Part shown: in pieces, positions 11,318 to 21,997 of the stretch
How the letters are laid out: every line of letters starts with the position of its first letter
Numbering within the stretch: position 1 is the stretch's first letter
DNA from: Dactylonectria macrodidyma
Lineage: Eukaryota; Ascomycota; Sordariomycetes; Hypocreales; Nectriaceae
Assembly: GCA_020744425.1 (NCBI GenBank)
Contig: JAGMUV010000031.1
Coordinates: forward strand, 434,001 to 498,000
DNA length: 64,000 nucleotides
Reading direction: 5' to 3'
Program-made: the position numbers and the translations under genes
Notes under the pieces: generated by a model
Databases searched by the model: none
Told to the model about the DNA's origin: nothing
The model's input: the letters and a program-made list of their open reading frames with translations, nothing else

Positions 11318-13452
11318 CTATTGTACCCTGGGCTTTTTGACAAGCCGCCCTGATCGCGTGGTGAGTTGGCGGGGTATGGTTTCCTCTCTGACTTCGATTA
11401 CAGAGCCAGCCTCCGATTCTGACTCCTGCTCGCTTGAACAGACCGATTCCAGTCCAACAGCCATATTTTGGGTCTCCTCTTCTATTATAGCTTCTCCACC
11501 GGATAGAGTCTCCCCAAGAGTCATAAAACGTTTGTTAGGATTCGGCACCGCCTTCCTCTTCTTCCCTCTTTGCAAGCGAGCCAATTCTTCCTCTAGGCTA
11601 GCAATCCTCAGCGTATGCGCCGCTACTGTCTGCTGTTGAGCCTCAAAGCCCTTGGCTATCACGTTGTACCGTCTCCGCGTCTTTGGTGTTTTGTTCAGCC
11701 CGAGATCACGAATTTGACGGCTCGTTTGTGGTGTATCGTCCGAGTCAAAATACGGCGCGGGTTCGGGGGTTGCTCTTGGGTTGCCCTTTGGCCTATCTTG
11801 TTGGATTTCTGGATGCCTCAGTGCCTTGGTACGTGAGATCGGCCAGTTCCCAGTAACCCTCCAGCCGGAGAGTATGTTCTTCTTAGTCATTCCAACTTGA
11901 CGCGCCTTGGCGTAGACCCTGATGAAGTTGACCTTGTCCATTGGGGTGGAATCGGTCAATGAAGCGAACTTTTCCAACTCTCGTCGATATGCGGCCTTGG
12001 AGGCATTGAATACTCCATTGTCAAGTGGTTGGAGTCCATGAGAGCAGTGTGCTGGCAGATAGCAGCAATAAACGTTGTTCAAAAAGCACGTGGCCATCCA
12101 TTCATCCTTCCGTCACTCAGTAGTGAGCTTGAACCGAGGTAAACGAAGAACATACCGTTGCGTGGCTCCCATGACCATCTAAAATGATCAGTCTCGCGTC
12201 AGAGTCGTCGGCTGGCATTGTCTGGGGTAGATAAACTCTTTCAAGCCATTCAACGCCAATGTGGTCGTCAGTCCATCCGTTAGGCGAAGTTATGTAATAC
12301 CAGTCTGCTATCTCCTTGAATTCGTCAAGAAACCACTGTTTCTGCAGTTCTTTCCCCTTGAAGATTATGCCTGGAATCAAAGCGCGGCCGTCAGCAGTGA
12401 TGGCTTCGATAAATGAAGTCCAATTCCGAGTTTGTGGTCCTTTGAGAAATGCCTTCCGTTTCGGGTCCGCTGTCAGAGGCCCGAGTGACGGAACGGAAGG
12501 GCGAGGCCGGTGGCGCCGAAGGTGCGGCAGCTATGAAGCAGCTAGACTGTGACTAAGGCCGCTGGTGCTATAACCTCAGACCGGGGGGCCGGAGGCCCGA
12601 GGGTCCGGGTACTATGAGGCAGCGATCTCACAGCTTAGCAGGTTCGAAGTCAGAACGAAGGTCTCAGCCACAAAGTCTAGAGATAGGTCATGTAAAGGAT
12701 ATAAGGGCCGTAAGGCCCTTATGAGATAGGGAGGTCAGAGATCAATTGAAGTCACACCACTACCCCTACTATGTTACTGCTAGCCAGCAACGCGTCTGCC
12801 CTCTTCACTCCCTATTGTACATCTAGCCCTGACATCCGCGCTTCCAACAACCAGGCTATCCAGGCCTAAATAAAGAGAATTAGTCGGTCGAATTTCAAAC
12901 ACTGGCAAGGAATATAGGTATATGCTTGCCGAAACCAGTCATAATGCCTCCTTCATCAACGTTGACGGTGTTTTCGGGCTTGATCCAGCCGTACTGGCCC
13001 TCCCTGATATCAAAGTACCAATGAACCGCTTTGGGTGTGAAAGAGTCGAACCTCTTGGCTTCTTGACGTCTACCCATCTTGGTCTTTAGATCTGCGCGGC
13101 GACTGATAAACTTGATCACCCAGTTGCGTCCTAAGTCGGGATGTTCGCCCTGCTGTCTCAGCAGGCCCATGACACAGGCGCGAATCTGACTGTGGGACGG
13201 AGCGTAGCCCAAGGACTCTTGCCGGAGTATCCAGGCAGCCAACCTATCCTCTTGGTTCTTGGACAAGCGTCGATGAGGGTGGATCTGCTCTTTAACGGCC
13301 CCGCGGCCGTTAAGTCTGTCGACTAGAGTGCTTCGAGGCACTCCCCGTCTCTGAGCGGCTTGAGGAGGTGAAACGCCATCATCAGTGACATCCAAGATAG
13401 CCTCTGCCATGTTTTCCTCTGTATATTTCCATCGAGGTCTCGACCTAGGCAT
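11318..13452 (-). pseudogene. pogo-like transposase, copy 1, split by solo LTR
   Basis: This has the same three-exon structure as copy 2. Exon 1 is 12930-13452; a 64-nt intron follows; exon 2 is 12840-12865 plus 12156-12470, split by the LTR; intron 2 follows; exon 3 is 11318-12106. The exon lengths of 523, 341 (without the LTR) and 789 nt equal those of copy 2 exactly, so apart from the LTR the frame is undamaged. Motifs are a psq-type helix-turn-helix (AAQRRGVPRSTLVDRL), a CENP-B-like domain, and the catalytic NVDEGGIMTGFG, ILDGHGSHAT and HGLQPLDNGVF. The C-terminus has a coiled segment (IASLEEELARLQRGKKRK) and a basic end. The LTR must abolish transposase production, so this copy could move only if served in trans. 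Confidence 0.88.
12471..12834. mobile_element. Solo LTR (364 bp) with TSD TCCGC
   Basis: The sequence begins TGTCAGAGGCC and ends GCCCTGACA, the TG...CA ends of an LTR, and is flanked by the perfect 5-bp duplication TCCGC (12466-12470 and 12835-12839). Comparison with copy 2 shows that exactly this block plus one TCCGC is extra. It carries a TATA-like GATATAAGG near 12700. It is what remains of a retrotransposon after LTR-LTR recombination; no internal region of this family is in the window. Confidence 0.9.
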
Positions 13453-13750
13453 TTTCTTGTCGTTGTCGCAGACAAAGGTCAAAAAACACGGGAAAGAGCG
13501 GTGAGGAGTTTGATGGTTAAACCAACACTATTTCCATAGCACAGCATGCATAGATCGCGTACCCCGCACAGCCTAAGAGAGCTAAAGTCGTTAACTCCAA
13601 TCATTTCTATAATCGATAGAGGCATTGTCCTCTAAGTAGCTATTTACTTTGGACAATTCTGGTATAAGTGAAGTTGGTGAGTTTTGGTGAAGCTTTTTTT
13701 ATTTTGCTTGCCGAAAGAGGGGTATGCCGAAAGAGGGGTTATGGATGGTA

Positions 13751-15965
13751 CCATGCACAACCACTCTTTCGCCAACCCCACTCTTTCGCCACGCAAAAAA
13801 AAAAAAGCACCACCAAAAATCAACAACTTTACTTACACAGAACTTGACCAAAATGAGAGATATGCGCAAAAGTTTTCGTCTTATAAATAATAATTGAATC
13901 TCTCTATTGAATCCTGGGTCTTTTGATAAGCCGCCCTGATCGCGTGGTTGGTTGATGGGGTATGGTTTCCGCTCTGACCTCAATGACCGAGGCAGCCTCC
14001 GATTCTGACTCCTGCTCGCCTGACCAGCCACATTCCACCACAGCAGGCATATTTTGAGTCTCCTCTTCTGGTATGGCTTCTCCACCAGCTAGAGTCTCAC
14101 CAAGGGTCATAAAACGTTTGTTAGGATTCGGCACCGCCTTCCTCTTCTTCCCTCTCTTCAGGCGAGCCAATTCCTCCTCTAGGCTAGCAATCCTCACAGT
14201 ATGCGCCGCTACCGTCTGCTGTTGAGCCTCAAAGCCCTTGGCTATTACGTTGTACCGTCTTCGTGTCTTTGGTGTTTTGTTCAGCCCAAGGTCACGAATT
14301 TGACGGCTCGTCTGTGGTGTATCGTCCGAGTCAAGATACGGCCTGGGTTCGGGAGTCGCTCTTGGGCTGCCATTTGGCCTATCTTCTTGGATTTCTGGGT
14401 GCCGCAGCGCTTTGGCACGTGAGATCGGCCAATTCCCAGTAACCCTCCAGCCAGAGAGTATGTTCTTCTCGGTCATTCCAACTCGACGAGCCTTTGCGTA
14501 GGCCCTGATGAAATTAACCTTGTCCATTGGAGTGGAATCAGTCAATGAAGCGAACTTTTCCAACTCTCGTCGATATGCAGCTTTGGAGGCATTGAATACT
14601 CCATTGTCCAACGGCTGGAGCCCATGAGAGCAGTGTGCTGGCAGATAGCAACAATAAACGTTGTTCAAAAAGCACGTGGCCATCCATTCATCCTTCCGTC
14701 GCTCAGTAGTGATCTTGAGCTGAAGAAAATGAAGAACATACCGTTGCATGACTCCCATGACCATCTAAAATGATCAGCCTCGCGTCAGAGTCGTCGGCAG
14801 GCATGGTCTGGGGCAAATAGACTCTTTCAAGCCATTCAACGCCAATATGGTCGTCAGTCCACCCCTTAGGCGAAGTTATATAATACCAGTCTGCTATCTC
14901 CTTGAATTCCTCAAGAAACCACTGTTTCTGCAGTTCCTTCCCCTTGAAGATTATGCCAGGGATTAAGGCGCCGCCGTCAGCAGTGACAGCTTCGATAAAT
15001 GAAGTCCAATTTCGAGTTTGTGGTCCCTTGAGAAATGCCTTCCGCTTTGGGTCCGCGCTTCCAACAACCAGGCTATCTAAACCTAAATAAAAAGGATTAG
15101 TCGGTCAATTTCAAGCACTGACAAGATATACAGATAGATACTTGCCGAAACCAGTCATAATACCCCCTTCGTCAACGTTAACGGTGTTTTCAGGCTTGAT
15201 CCAGCCATACTGGCCCTCCCTGATATCAAAGTACCAATGAACTGCCTTAGGCGTGAAAGAGTCGAACCTTTTGGCTTCTTGGCGTCTACCCATCTTGGTC
15301 TTCAGGTCTGTGCGGCGCTCGATAAATCTGGTCACCCAATTGCGTCCTAACTCGGGATGTTCGTCCTGCTGTCTCAACAGGCCCATGACGCAAGCGCGGA
15401 TCTGATTGTGGGACGGAGCATAGCCCAAGGATTCCTGACGGAGTATCCAGAAAGCTAACCTGTCCTCTTGATTCTTGGACAAACGTCGGCGAGGGTGAAT
15501 CTGCTCTTTCACGGCTCCCCGGCCGTTAAGTCTGTCGATTAGAGTCCTTCGGGACACTCCCCGTCTCTGAGCCGCTTGGGAGGGTGAAAAGCCATTATCA
15601 GTAATATCCAATATTGCCTCAGCCATGTCGTCCTCTGTATATTCCCATCGAAGCCGCGAGATAGGCATTTTTTTGTCGTTGTCAAAGACAAAGACCAAAA
15701 AACACGAGAAAGAGCGGTGAGGAGCTTGGTGACTGAACTGACCATACTTCAATAGCACGGCCTGCATATATCGCATACCCCGCACAGCCTTACAGAGTCA
15801 AAACAATTACCTCCAATCATTTCTATAATCAATAGAGGTAACTTCTTTTAGGTAGCTATTTATTTTGGCCAACTTTCGTATAAGTGAATTTGACGAGTTT
15901 TGGTGGTGCTTTTTTTTTTTTGCGTGGCGAAAGAGTGGGGTTGGCGAAAGAGTGGTTGTGCATGG
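13751..15965 (-). mobile_element. pogo/Fot1-like element, copy 2 (apparently intact)
   Basis: The element is 2215 bp between TA at 13749-13750 and TA at 15966-15967. Its terminal inverted repeats begin CCATGCACAACCACTCTTTC on both sides and match perfectly for more than 50 bp, including two copies of CCACTCTTTCGCC spaced 17 bp apart and a run of A. The transposase gene on the minus strand is intact after splicing. This is a good candidate for a currently autonomous element. Confidence 0.92.
13904..15668 (-). CDS. pogo/Fot1-like DD35D transposase (3 exons, intact)
   Basis: Exons are 15146-15668, 14742-15082 and 13904-14692 (complement), giving 551 codons including the stop. Intron 1 (15083-15145) starts with GC rather than GT (TTCG then GCAAGT) and ends TTTAG; this splice gives the smooth reading MTGFGLDSLVVGSAD. 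Intron 2 (14693-14741) is GT...AG and joins HGSHAT to DEWMATC. Domains: psq helix-turn-helix at about residues 20-50, CENP-B-like DNA-binding domain about 60-130, DDE_1 core with NVDEGG, ILDGHGSH and LQPLDNG and 35 residues between the last two Asp. A coiled coil and basic tail follow. It should bind the paired motifs in the terminal repeats and cut and paste into TA. The start at 15668 (MPISRLRWEYTE) matches the position used in copy 1. Confidence 0.9.
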
Positions 15966-15967
15966 TA

Positions 15968-16554
15968 TTCTTGAACCAGGGGGAAGAAGTTGATAGCGTG
16001 CAATAAGGGACGGCAGCGGCTGGATTTTACATCTTCCGCAACTTCTACTTATCGTTCGAAATATGCTCGTATTTGTAGGAGATGCACTCTCCTAAAGGCC
16101 GTCGTCGGTGGCAATAAATCTGAACTTAATTCCTGCAGCTTACTGAAACAGCACTTGGAATCCTCACAGTATCATCAGCGGCGAGTCATCATACATAGCC
16201 GAGATTCAAAAGGAACAACCATCCACTGAGTTGCCAGCGTTTGGTATCGCAGGCCAAATCGGGGCACGACTGTCATCTGCAGGGGGGTTCTGTCTGTTGA
16301 ATATAGGTCTCAACAGTCTTCTGGGGTGTAACCCATTTTTATTTTGACACTGTCATCCGGCCCCACACGGCTGCACCAAAAATTTCATGCAAACAGAAGG
16401 TCTGGACCTTCGTTTCCAACTTTGGATGACAGGGATGACCATAGTGAATCGACTTTTCGACGCGTTTTGAAGGTCCGACCCCGGTGGTGCCCTTCAGGTC
16501 GCGATTTTTTTCGAGTGTTCTGCGTGCAACCAACACCAACACCAACACCAACCC
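15968..16554. other. Non-coding stretch with (CCAACA)n
   Basis: No supported gene. A short CCAACA microsatellite (four units) lies at about 16529-16552, immediately before the Tc1-like fragment. The segment may contain decayed 5' transposon sequence, but no motifs are readable. Confidence 0.4.
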
Positions 16555-16983
16555 ATGTCATACAACACTGAGCAAAAATATCAGACTATGATTCTGATCC
16601 CGAAGATGTTTCCTTTTGCTAAGGAATGTGCAAAGACCCGGCCAGAGACTGTTGTTCAAGAAGACAAGGCTCCGGCACATAACCATCACATCCAGCAACG
16701 GGTATACGATTTACATCAGGTCCAACGGCTCCTTTGGTGTGGGAATTCCCCGGACCTTAATGCAATTGAGGCAGCTTGGCCTTGGATGAAGAGAATGACT
16801 ACGAAAAAAGGGGCCCCAAAGAATAGACAGGAAGCTATTAAAGCTTGGAAATTGGCTTGGAAGGAGCTGCCGCTGCCCTTAATTCAGAGCTGGATTGAAA
16901 GGATCCCTCGGCATGTACAAAAGATCATTGAGTTAGAAGGCGGAAATGAGGGTCGGGAGGGTCAGAAGCATCGCCAGGAATAG
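16555..16983 (+). pseudogene. Tc1/mariner (DDE_3) transposase C-terminal fragment
   Basis: The 142-codon frame carries the second Asp region of a Tc1-type transposase (VVQEDKAPAHNHHIQQ) and the third acidic residue region (WCGNSPDLNAIEAAWPWMKR), a signature of the DDE_3 superendonuclease family. The N-terminal DNA-binding domains and the first Asp are absent or unreadable upstream. It ends in a basic tail with a stop at 16981-16983. It is probably a truncated, non-functional copy. Confidence 0.75.
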
Positions 16984-17118
16984 CCCCATACTAAATTAGG
17001 CTTAGCCTACTCCCCCATGCTCCTTGGCATTGCTAGCGCTTGGAAAAGACTTTTGAAAGGCCCTCCGTAGGGCCAAGTCGCCTAATTATGCTAGGAAAAT
17101 TAAAACAGCGAGAAGTTA

Positions 17119-17674
17119 TCTCCTTGACCTCGAAATTATTACGTTTTTAGCGGACCCACTTTTGACTTTCGGTACATGACCCCTTCAGTGTCATGGCTGG
17201 GATAAACCAACTACGAGTCAGAATAGATTTCGAAAGTGCCTGTATTTCGAGATCTTCGAGGGGTTCGGTCGGCAGGTAGCGCTTCGAAACAGCGGGCTGG
17301 CAGGTCCTGGAGAATCTACCCCTTCACAGAACTTAACCCACTTGAGAGTACATCTCACGAAAACGTAGCTTTTGTGCCTTCTGCTCTTCAAAATGACAAA
17401 ACATGTCACTAAATCAACCACAACTAGTAAAATGACCATCTCAGAAACACTTTGTTATTACGGGGTGCCAAGAATGCGGCGTCGCGTTGTGTAGTAGTAA
17501 TTCGAAGAGGAACTGTTAGAATCAATGGCATTCGGAAGGTTGACTTTCACTCGTGTTTGGCTTGTGGTTGTATGTACCTTTTTGTACCGGTGGGTCTATG
17601 ACAAGGATTATGGCCCATCTGATTGGCCCCAAGCCTTGTGGCTGAAAAACGTAATAATTTCGAGGTCAAGGAGA
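17119..17674. mobile_element. TA-flanked MITE (556 bp)
   Basis: The terminal inverted repeats begin TCTCCTTGACCTCGAAATTA and match for about 30 bp at both ends. TA lies immediately outside each end (17117-17118 and 17675-17676). There is no credible coding frame inside. The TA duplication and size point to a Tc1/mariner-type non-autonomous element. No autonomous partner with these ends is present in the window. Confidence 0.8.
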
Positions 17675-17935
17675 TAACTAAAATCGGACTAGCTCCAGAA
17701 TGGAGTACTGCCTAGTACAAGATTTTGGATTCAAACATTTTGCGTCCCACTGTATTAAACCGATGATCTACCGGCCGGGCCAGTCAAGATCATCAACGAC
17801 TTTTGGCTCTTCAACTCGCAACTACGAAACCTCTTCTTCCATCGCTATGCTGAATGACCCACCATTTCATGCGCCAGACTCAATTGTTTCCTGTCGCACC
17901 ACCTTGAATCCTACTGCTTCTTCTCGAGCCGCACG

Positions 17936-18872
17936 ATGGCCAGAACGAGGAAGGACGTTGACACTAGAGTCGACACTCGCATCCTGCGTCGATTGCGACC
18001 CATTCAGCCCTCGCCCATCAGTCGCACAATGCCAAGCACGCACAGTGCGTTAACCCGGCGTCAACAACCTAAACCGCGAAGCCCGTCATTAGACTTTTCA
18101 TCGAGTCCCGAGTGCTGCCACGCGGGGGACGAGCCTATCTTTCCTGACGAAGACAGTCCACTTCAGGGGTTTAGTTCTTTGGATGTCACCAAGTCTACCA
18201 TACGTGCACCCTATGCAATAATGGGAAACGAGACCATCGACTCTTCGGGTCGCGGGCTCAACGGAGCTGACCTTACCCTTCGCGAGTACGATGATCCGCG
18301 CGACCTCGAAAAAAAAACAAAGCGGACGCGCCTGGGCGAGATGGGGGGCGGAAAGGACCGCGAGCACTTGGAAGGCAAGAAATCGGCCGGGCAAAAGAAC
18401 AAAAGCAATTCAAAGGAGTCAAATGGCGTAGATCATACGGCCGAATTGACCGAGCCTGGGGAGCAACGAGATGATACAGAAGAGCCGAAACACGAAGTCG
18501 AAGCAATCGTCGGTCACACCGTCTACAAAAAAAACCAAAGTCAAGCTCAGGGTCAAATGGGCTGGTGACTCCAAGCCCACGCTCGTCGATGAGCGTGCCT
18601 TTCAAGAAGACTGCCCAACTATGCTTTACACCTACTGGAGATCACGTGGGACCCGCGAGAAGGCAACAGGAATAAAATTATTCCACATTTTTGGTATCTG
18701 CGATTGGAGAGTTAAAGACAAATTGGAATTCAAGGTGCACTGGGTTGGATACCCGCCCGAGCAGTCAACGTGGGAGCTTGCTTGGAGGGTGAAGGATTTC
18801 GTGGAAGGGATGCACGCAGAGTATTTGGAGACACATCCAGCTGCGAGAAGGGCTTGGGAAAAGGAGAACTAG
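17936..18872 (+). pseudogene. Chromodomain protein with frameshift in an A8 run
   Basis: The first frame starts at the ATG at 17936 (MARTRKDVDTRVD), is low-complexity and charged for about 180 residues, and reaches a chromodomain start, EVEAIVGHTVYKK. In the run of eight A at 18537-18544 the reading moves by one base; with seven A it continues KVKLRVKWAGDSKPTLVDE. A second chromodomain-like unit follows (FHIFGICDWRVKDKLEFKV, HWVGYPPEQSTWELAWRV) to the stop at 18872. Two tandem chromo folds resemble HP1-type or retroelement-derived chromodomain proteins that read histone H3 methylation. The protein would be about 311 aa. The shift may be a true mutation, a slippage site or a homopolymer sequencing error. 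Confidence 0.7.
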
Positions 18873-18963
18873 AAAAGGGTTGAGAAACCTGCTTTGTGAT
18901 GGCCGGTCTTTTGGTTGACATGACTTTTGTTGAGAGGTCAATGTGTTATAATAGGGGTGATTT

Positions 18964-19401
18964 CTAATAAGTTAAGTCTGATGTAGTTACCGGTATCTCA
19001 GGTGCTAGCCAATTGCGCTCGTCGGTGATCACCTTCTTTGTCTGGCTAAACACCCTCTCGCATTCAGCACTCATGCCAGGAATTGAGAACAGATCTAGCG
19101 CCATTCGATACAAGACTGGATATTCCAATTGATGTCGGTTCCACCATTCAAGAGGGTTTGCAACGTCGAGATCTTGGGGGTAAATTGGCCGTGTCTGGAA
19201 TAAGTCAAGCTCGCTAATTGCCTTGACCTTCTTTCGTTGTGTATTCAATGAGCGGATTGACCTCTTCCCGAATGGACTGTAGTCGTTAACGTCAGCTTCA
19301 ATCTCATGAGCTTCGTCTTCCCAAAGCCCCGCTTGAGCTTGAGTTTCAACTTCAGCCTGTCGAACGTATTCATCGAATAGGCCACCCACAGCGGACTGCA
19401 T
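18964..19401 (-). pseudogene. hAT transposase C-terminal (dimerisation) fragment
   Basis: The 145-codon fragment contains the hAT C-terminal dimerisation signature: LEWWNRHQLEYPVLYRMALD, then IPGMSAECERVFSQTKKVI and DERNWLAPE. The catalytic core and BED finger are missing. The downstream end is followed by inverted-repeat minisatellite DNA. Non-functional remnant. Confidence 0.8.
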
Positions 19402-19554
19402 GTCGCTATTGTTGAAATGGGAAGATTCATATTCCTTTATTCATCCTAAATGTGCAGTAGGGGAACCACTGTTTATGTACAGGCACGATCTCTTGTAGAA
19501 TGTTCCACCTTCCTCCACACCTTGCCACCGATTTGGTCGCCTCACACTTGTGAT

Positions 19555-19830
19555 CAGCGCTCCTAATAGTCCAGACCAAAAACTGGACTATTAGTCCAAA
19601 CTGCAGTCCAGACCAATAGTCCGTGGACTATTGGTCCAGTCTGCGTCTCTCGGATTGGACTGACGGTCCAGTCCGCGTCTCTTGGACTAGACTGACGGTC
19701 CAGTCTACGTCTCTCGGACTGGACTGATGGTTCAGTCTGACTTCTACCAGACCGACCAGTAGTCCAGTCCGAGGATCGCAGACTAACAGTCTGACTAATA
19801 CTCTGTCCAAGATTCGGGGTGGCTCAGGCA
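19555..19830. repeat. Minisatellite of GGTCCAGTC / GACTGGAC units
   Basis: Degenerate head-to-tail units of about 38 bp (ACGGTCCAGTCTRCGTCTC then TCGGACTGGACTG) occur three times, flanked by shorter palindromes such as GGACTATTAGTCC. It lies beside the hAT fragment and may be an expanded subterminal region of that element. Confidence 0.65.
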
Positions 19831-20072
19831 GCGTCTTTCCAAATCTGTGGCCTGCTGCAGAGTGCCAATTCAACAACTACGCGATCCAACGCGTCCAACG
19901 CGTGACACGCGTTTGGTAAAAATTTCGATGCACTGCTAAGATATGTTAGCCGGTACAGCCCAGCACTGCGTTAATCTACGGCAAACCAAGTATCATGCAA
20001 CTGAAACCATCGGCCTAACAAGATCCCAGAATTACATATTTCGGCCTGTTCAACAGCAACCTAGTTTATAGC

Positions 20073-20276
20073 TGTTGAATGTTGGAGGGTACACCCTCAA
20101 CTTCAGGATTAAGGTTCAGGATTAAAGTTTGTAGTCCTAAACTTAGATCGTAGGACTTTCATCTAGGACTTTCTAGGACTCAAGTCCTAGAAGGAACCAG
20201 TCGAAGATATAAGGTCTCAAAGGTCCTTCGATTGCGAGGATCAAGAAATACACACAATTCACCTCAATATCTGACA
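20073..20276 (+). mobile_element. Solo LTR (204 bp), TSD ATAGC
   Basis: It begins TGTTGAATGTTGGAGGG and ends ATCTGACA, flanked by ATAGC at 20068-20072 and 20277-20281. It contains a TATA-like GATATAAGG near 20208. It belongs to the same family as the inverted copy at 20696-20892. Confidence 0.9.
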
Positions 20277-20695
20277 ATAGCTTTGAATGGGCTACCTGGC
20301 CGATTTCCAGGAAGAATATCTGCAACGTGAGAGATGATGAAGTGCATGTTATCTGAGCGGCGAAAACCCGCTCGGTGGCGTTAAGAGATACCTGCCCCGC
20401 CATTACAGGTACGTGGCATGCAAAGTATCCCCTATCCGGCGCATGTAGGGTAGGTTCGCTCGCGTAACGCACCTCAGCAAATCACTTGAGATGCTAGTAA
20501 ACACGGCTGGTCTCTGCGTAAGAATCATATTTCATACTGGTTACGATATAGTCACTGAATCTACTGTGCTGAGAGCATCCGTCTGGTATCAATTCCATCA
20601 TGATTAGAGATATATTCCCGAGTCGTCGATTTACAGTCAAGAGATGCATGTCATATCGTTTTTATCGACGAAGACGGCGCCCAAGTGTCAGATCT

Positions 20696-20892
20696 TAAGG
20701 TGAATCGTGTGTATTTCTTGATCCTCTCGCAATCGAAGGACCTTTTGAGACCTTATATCTTCGACTGGTTCCTTCTAGGACTTGAGTCCTAGAAAGTCCT
20801 AGATGAAAGTCCTACGATCTAAGTTTAGGACTACAAACTTTAATCCTGAACCTTAATCCTGAAGTTGAGGGTGTACCCTCCAACATTCAACA
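20696..20892 (-). mobile_element. Solo LTR (197 bp), inverted, TSD CCAAG
   Basis: On the minus strand it runs TGTTGAATG...GATCTGACA, closely matching the LTR at 20073. It is flanked by CCAAG at 20691-20695 and 20893-20897, so it is an independent insertion rather than the other end of one inverted-repeat element. About 420 bp of unremarkable sequence separates the two. Confidence 0.9.
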
Positions 20893-21428
20893 CCAAGCCA
20901 ACATACACCCTTGGACCGATGTGCCAGCGACTTCGCAGATCCCCCGCATACCTTCACGTGGATGCTCAACTTCCGAGCCCCTGTCAACCTTACGTGCGCA
21001 AGCCGAATAACGAACTCAAGAATCAATTCTAATCAGACACCAAGCTGTCGCGAGAAGAGCGCGAAACCGGCACGGGTGGAACAGTGCAACGACGATCCAA
21101 GGTTTTTCGTGAAGCATGACGGGATGTTGGCCCTCAGCGGCTGGTCATTGGTCAGCGGGCTATGAGCAGAGCCAAACTGGGAAGTCGACGGTGGGCCCAA
21201 GTTGTGGGCGCCAGGCGGACAGTTTCACGGTGGCCCCCAGAAGGAGAAATCGGTTGGTTGCTGAGCACGGGGAGTGAGATCTCAGATGAGTTGGGCCACA
21301 GATGCAGGATCCAACGCGTCCAACGATTGGAAGTGGATAGTTGATTGCGCACCCTGTGGCTTGGCCCGAATGACTACCGAAAATCATGTCTGGGTATTTG
21401 TACTCATCCACTCTCATGAGTCCAGAAT
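20893..21428. other. Non-coding spacer between solo LTRs
   Basis: Only short frames without motifs. It is bounded by two independent LTR insertions and probably represents old host or transposon flank. Confidence 0.4.
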
Positions 21429-21868
21429 TGTTACGACCCAGGATGGGAACGGTGTGAAAACGGAACGGAATATCACGCATTCCGTGCCGACCAATAAGGA
21501 TGTTCGCCACATGCAAGTCGAACGAGGTCGGTTCGACTCCGTTCGACCGACCAATGAGGTTGTCCGCATGCAAAGTCGAACGAGGTCGGTTCGACTCCGT
21601 TCGACTTGTAAGTCGAACACAGACGGTTCGACTCTGTTCGACTCTGTTCGACCCACAAAAACACGAAGTATATAGTTCCATTCGTTTGCACATTTCCTAT
21701 GTCGAGATAGCTCTCCAGCTTTCAATACAATTTGATTACTCAAGAATACTTCTTGACATTATCAGACGTGATTCGCCACCCCACGCTCAGTACGTTACGC
21801 CCCGTTTCAGCTGCCAACATAAACCAGTCTGGTTACGGTTTACTACGTTGGGAACCTTGACCGTCACA
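21429..21868 (+). mobile_element. Solo LTR of the Ty3/Gypsy family, TSD AGAAT
   Basis: It begins TGTTACGACCC and ends TTGACCGTCACA, flanked by AGAAT at 21424-21428 and 21869-21873. The last ~170 bp match the R-U5 part of the LTRs at 26718 and 33282 (opposite orientation), while the first part is diverged and contains repeated GTCGAACGAGGTCGGTTCGA units rich in GTTCGAC. It is an older or variant subfamily member with a different U3. Confidence 0.9.
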
Positions 21869-21997
21869 AGAATGGCCAGAGAGAAAGTCGTCTGCTACAT
21901 AATCTCTGTGCGCACCACCATCGAAGTCGCCAGACAATTCTCTCCCACCGTGCTCTGTCATCACCACCGCTGCTGTCTACTTGCCATCCCCCAAATC

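Larger units (their letters stand above)
11166..13748 (-). mobile_element. pogo/Fot1-like element, copy 1 (TA-flanked, interrupted by a solo LTR)
   Basis: The element lies between TA at 11164-11165 and TA at 13749-13750. Its terminal inverted repeats start CCATCCACAACCCCTCTTTC (left) and CCATCCATAACCCCTCTTTC (right, complemented), each with two copies of CCCCTCTTTCGGCA. Subtracting the 364-bp solo LTR and its 5-bp duplication leaves 2214 bp, one base different from the neighbouring copy (2215 bp). The transposase reads on the minus strand. It directly abuts copy 2, the two sharing the single TA at 13749. Confidence 0.9.

Noticed and set aside
11337..11836. Plus-strand frames within the pogo elements (also 14201-14422, 14902-15090)
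   Set aside because: They repeat at the same place in both copies because they are shadows of the minus-strand transposase.
20073..20892. A single 820-bp element with ~200-bp terminal inverted repeats
   Set aside because: Each arm has its own TG...CA ends and its own 5-bp duplication (ATAGC and CCAAG), so they are two independent solo LTRs.
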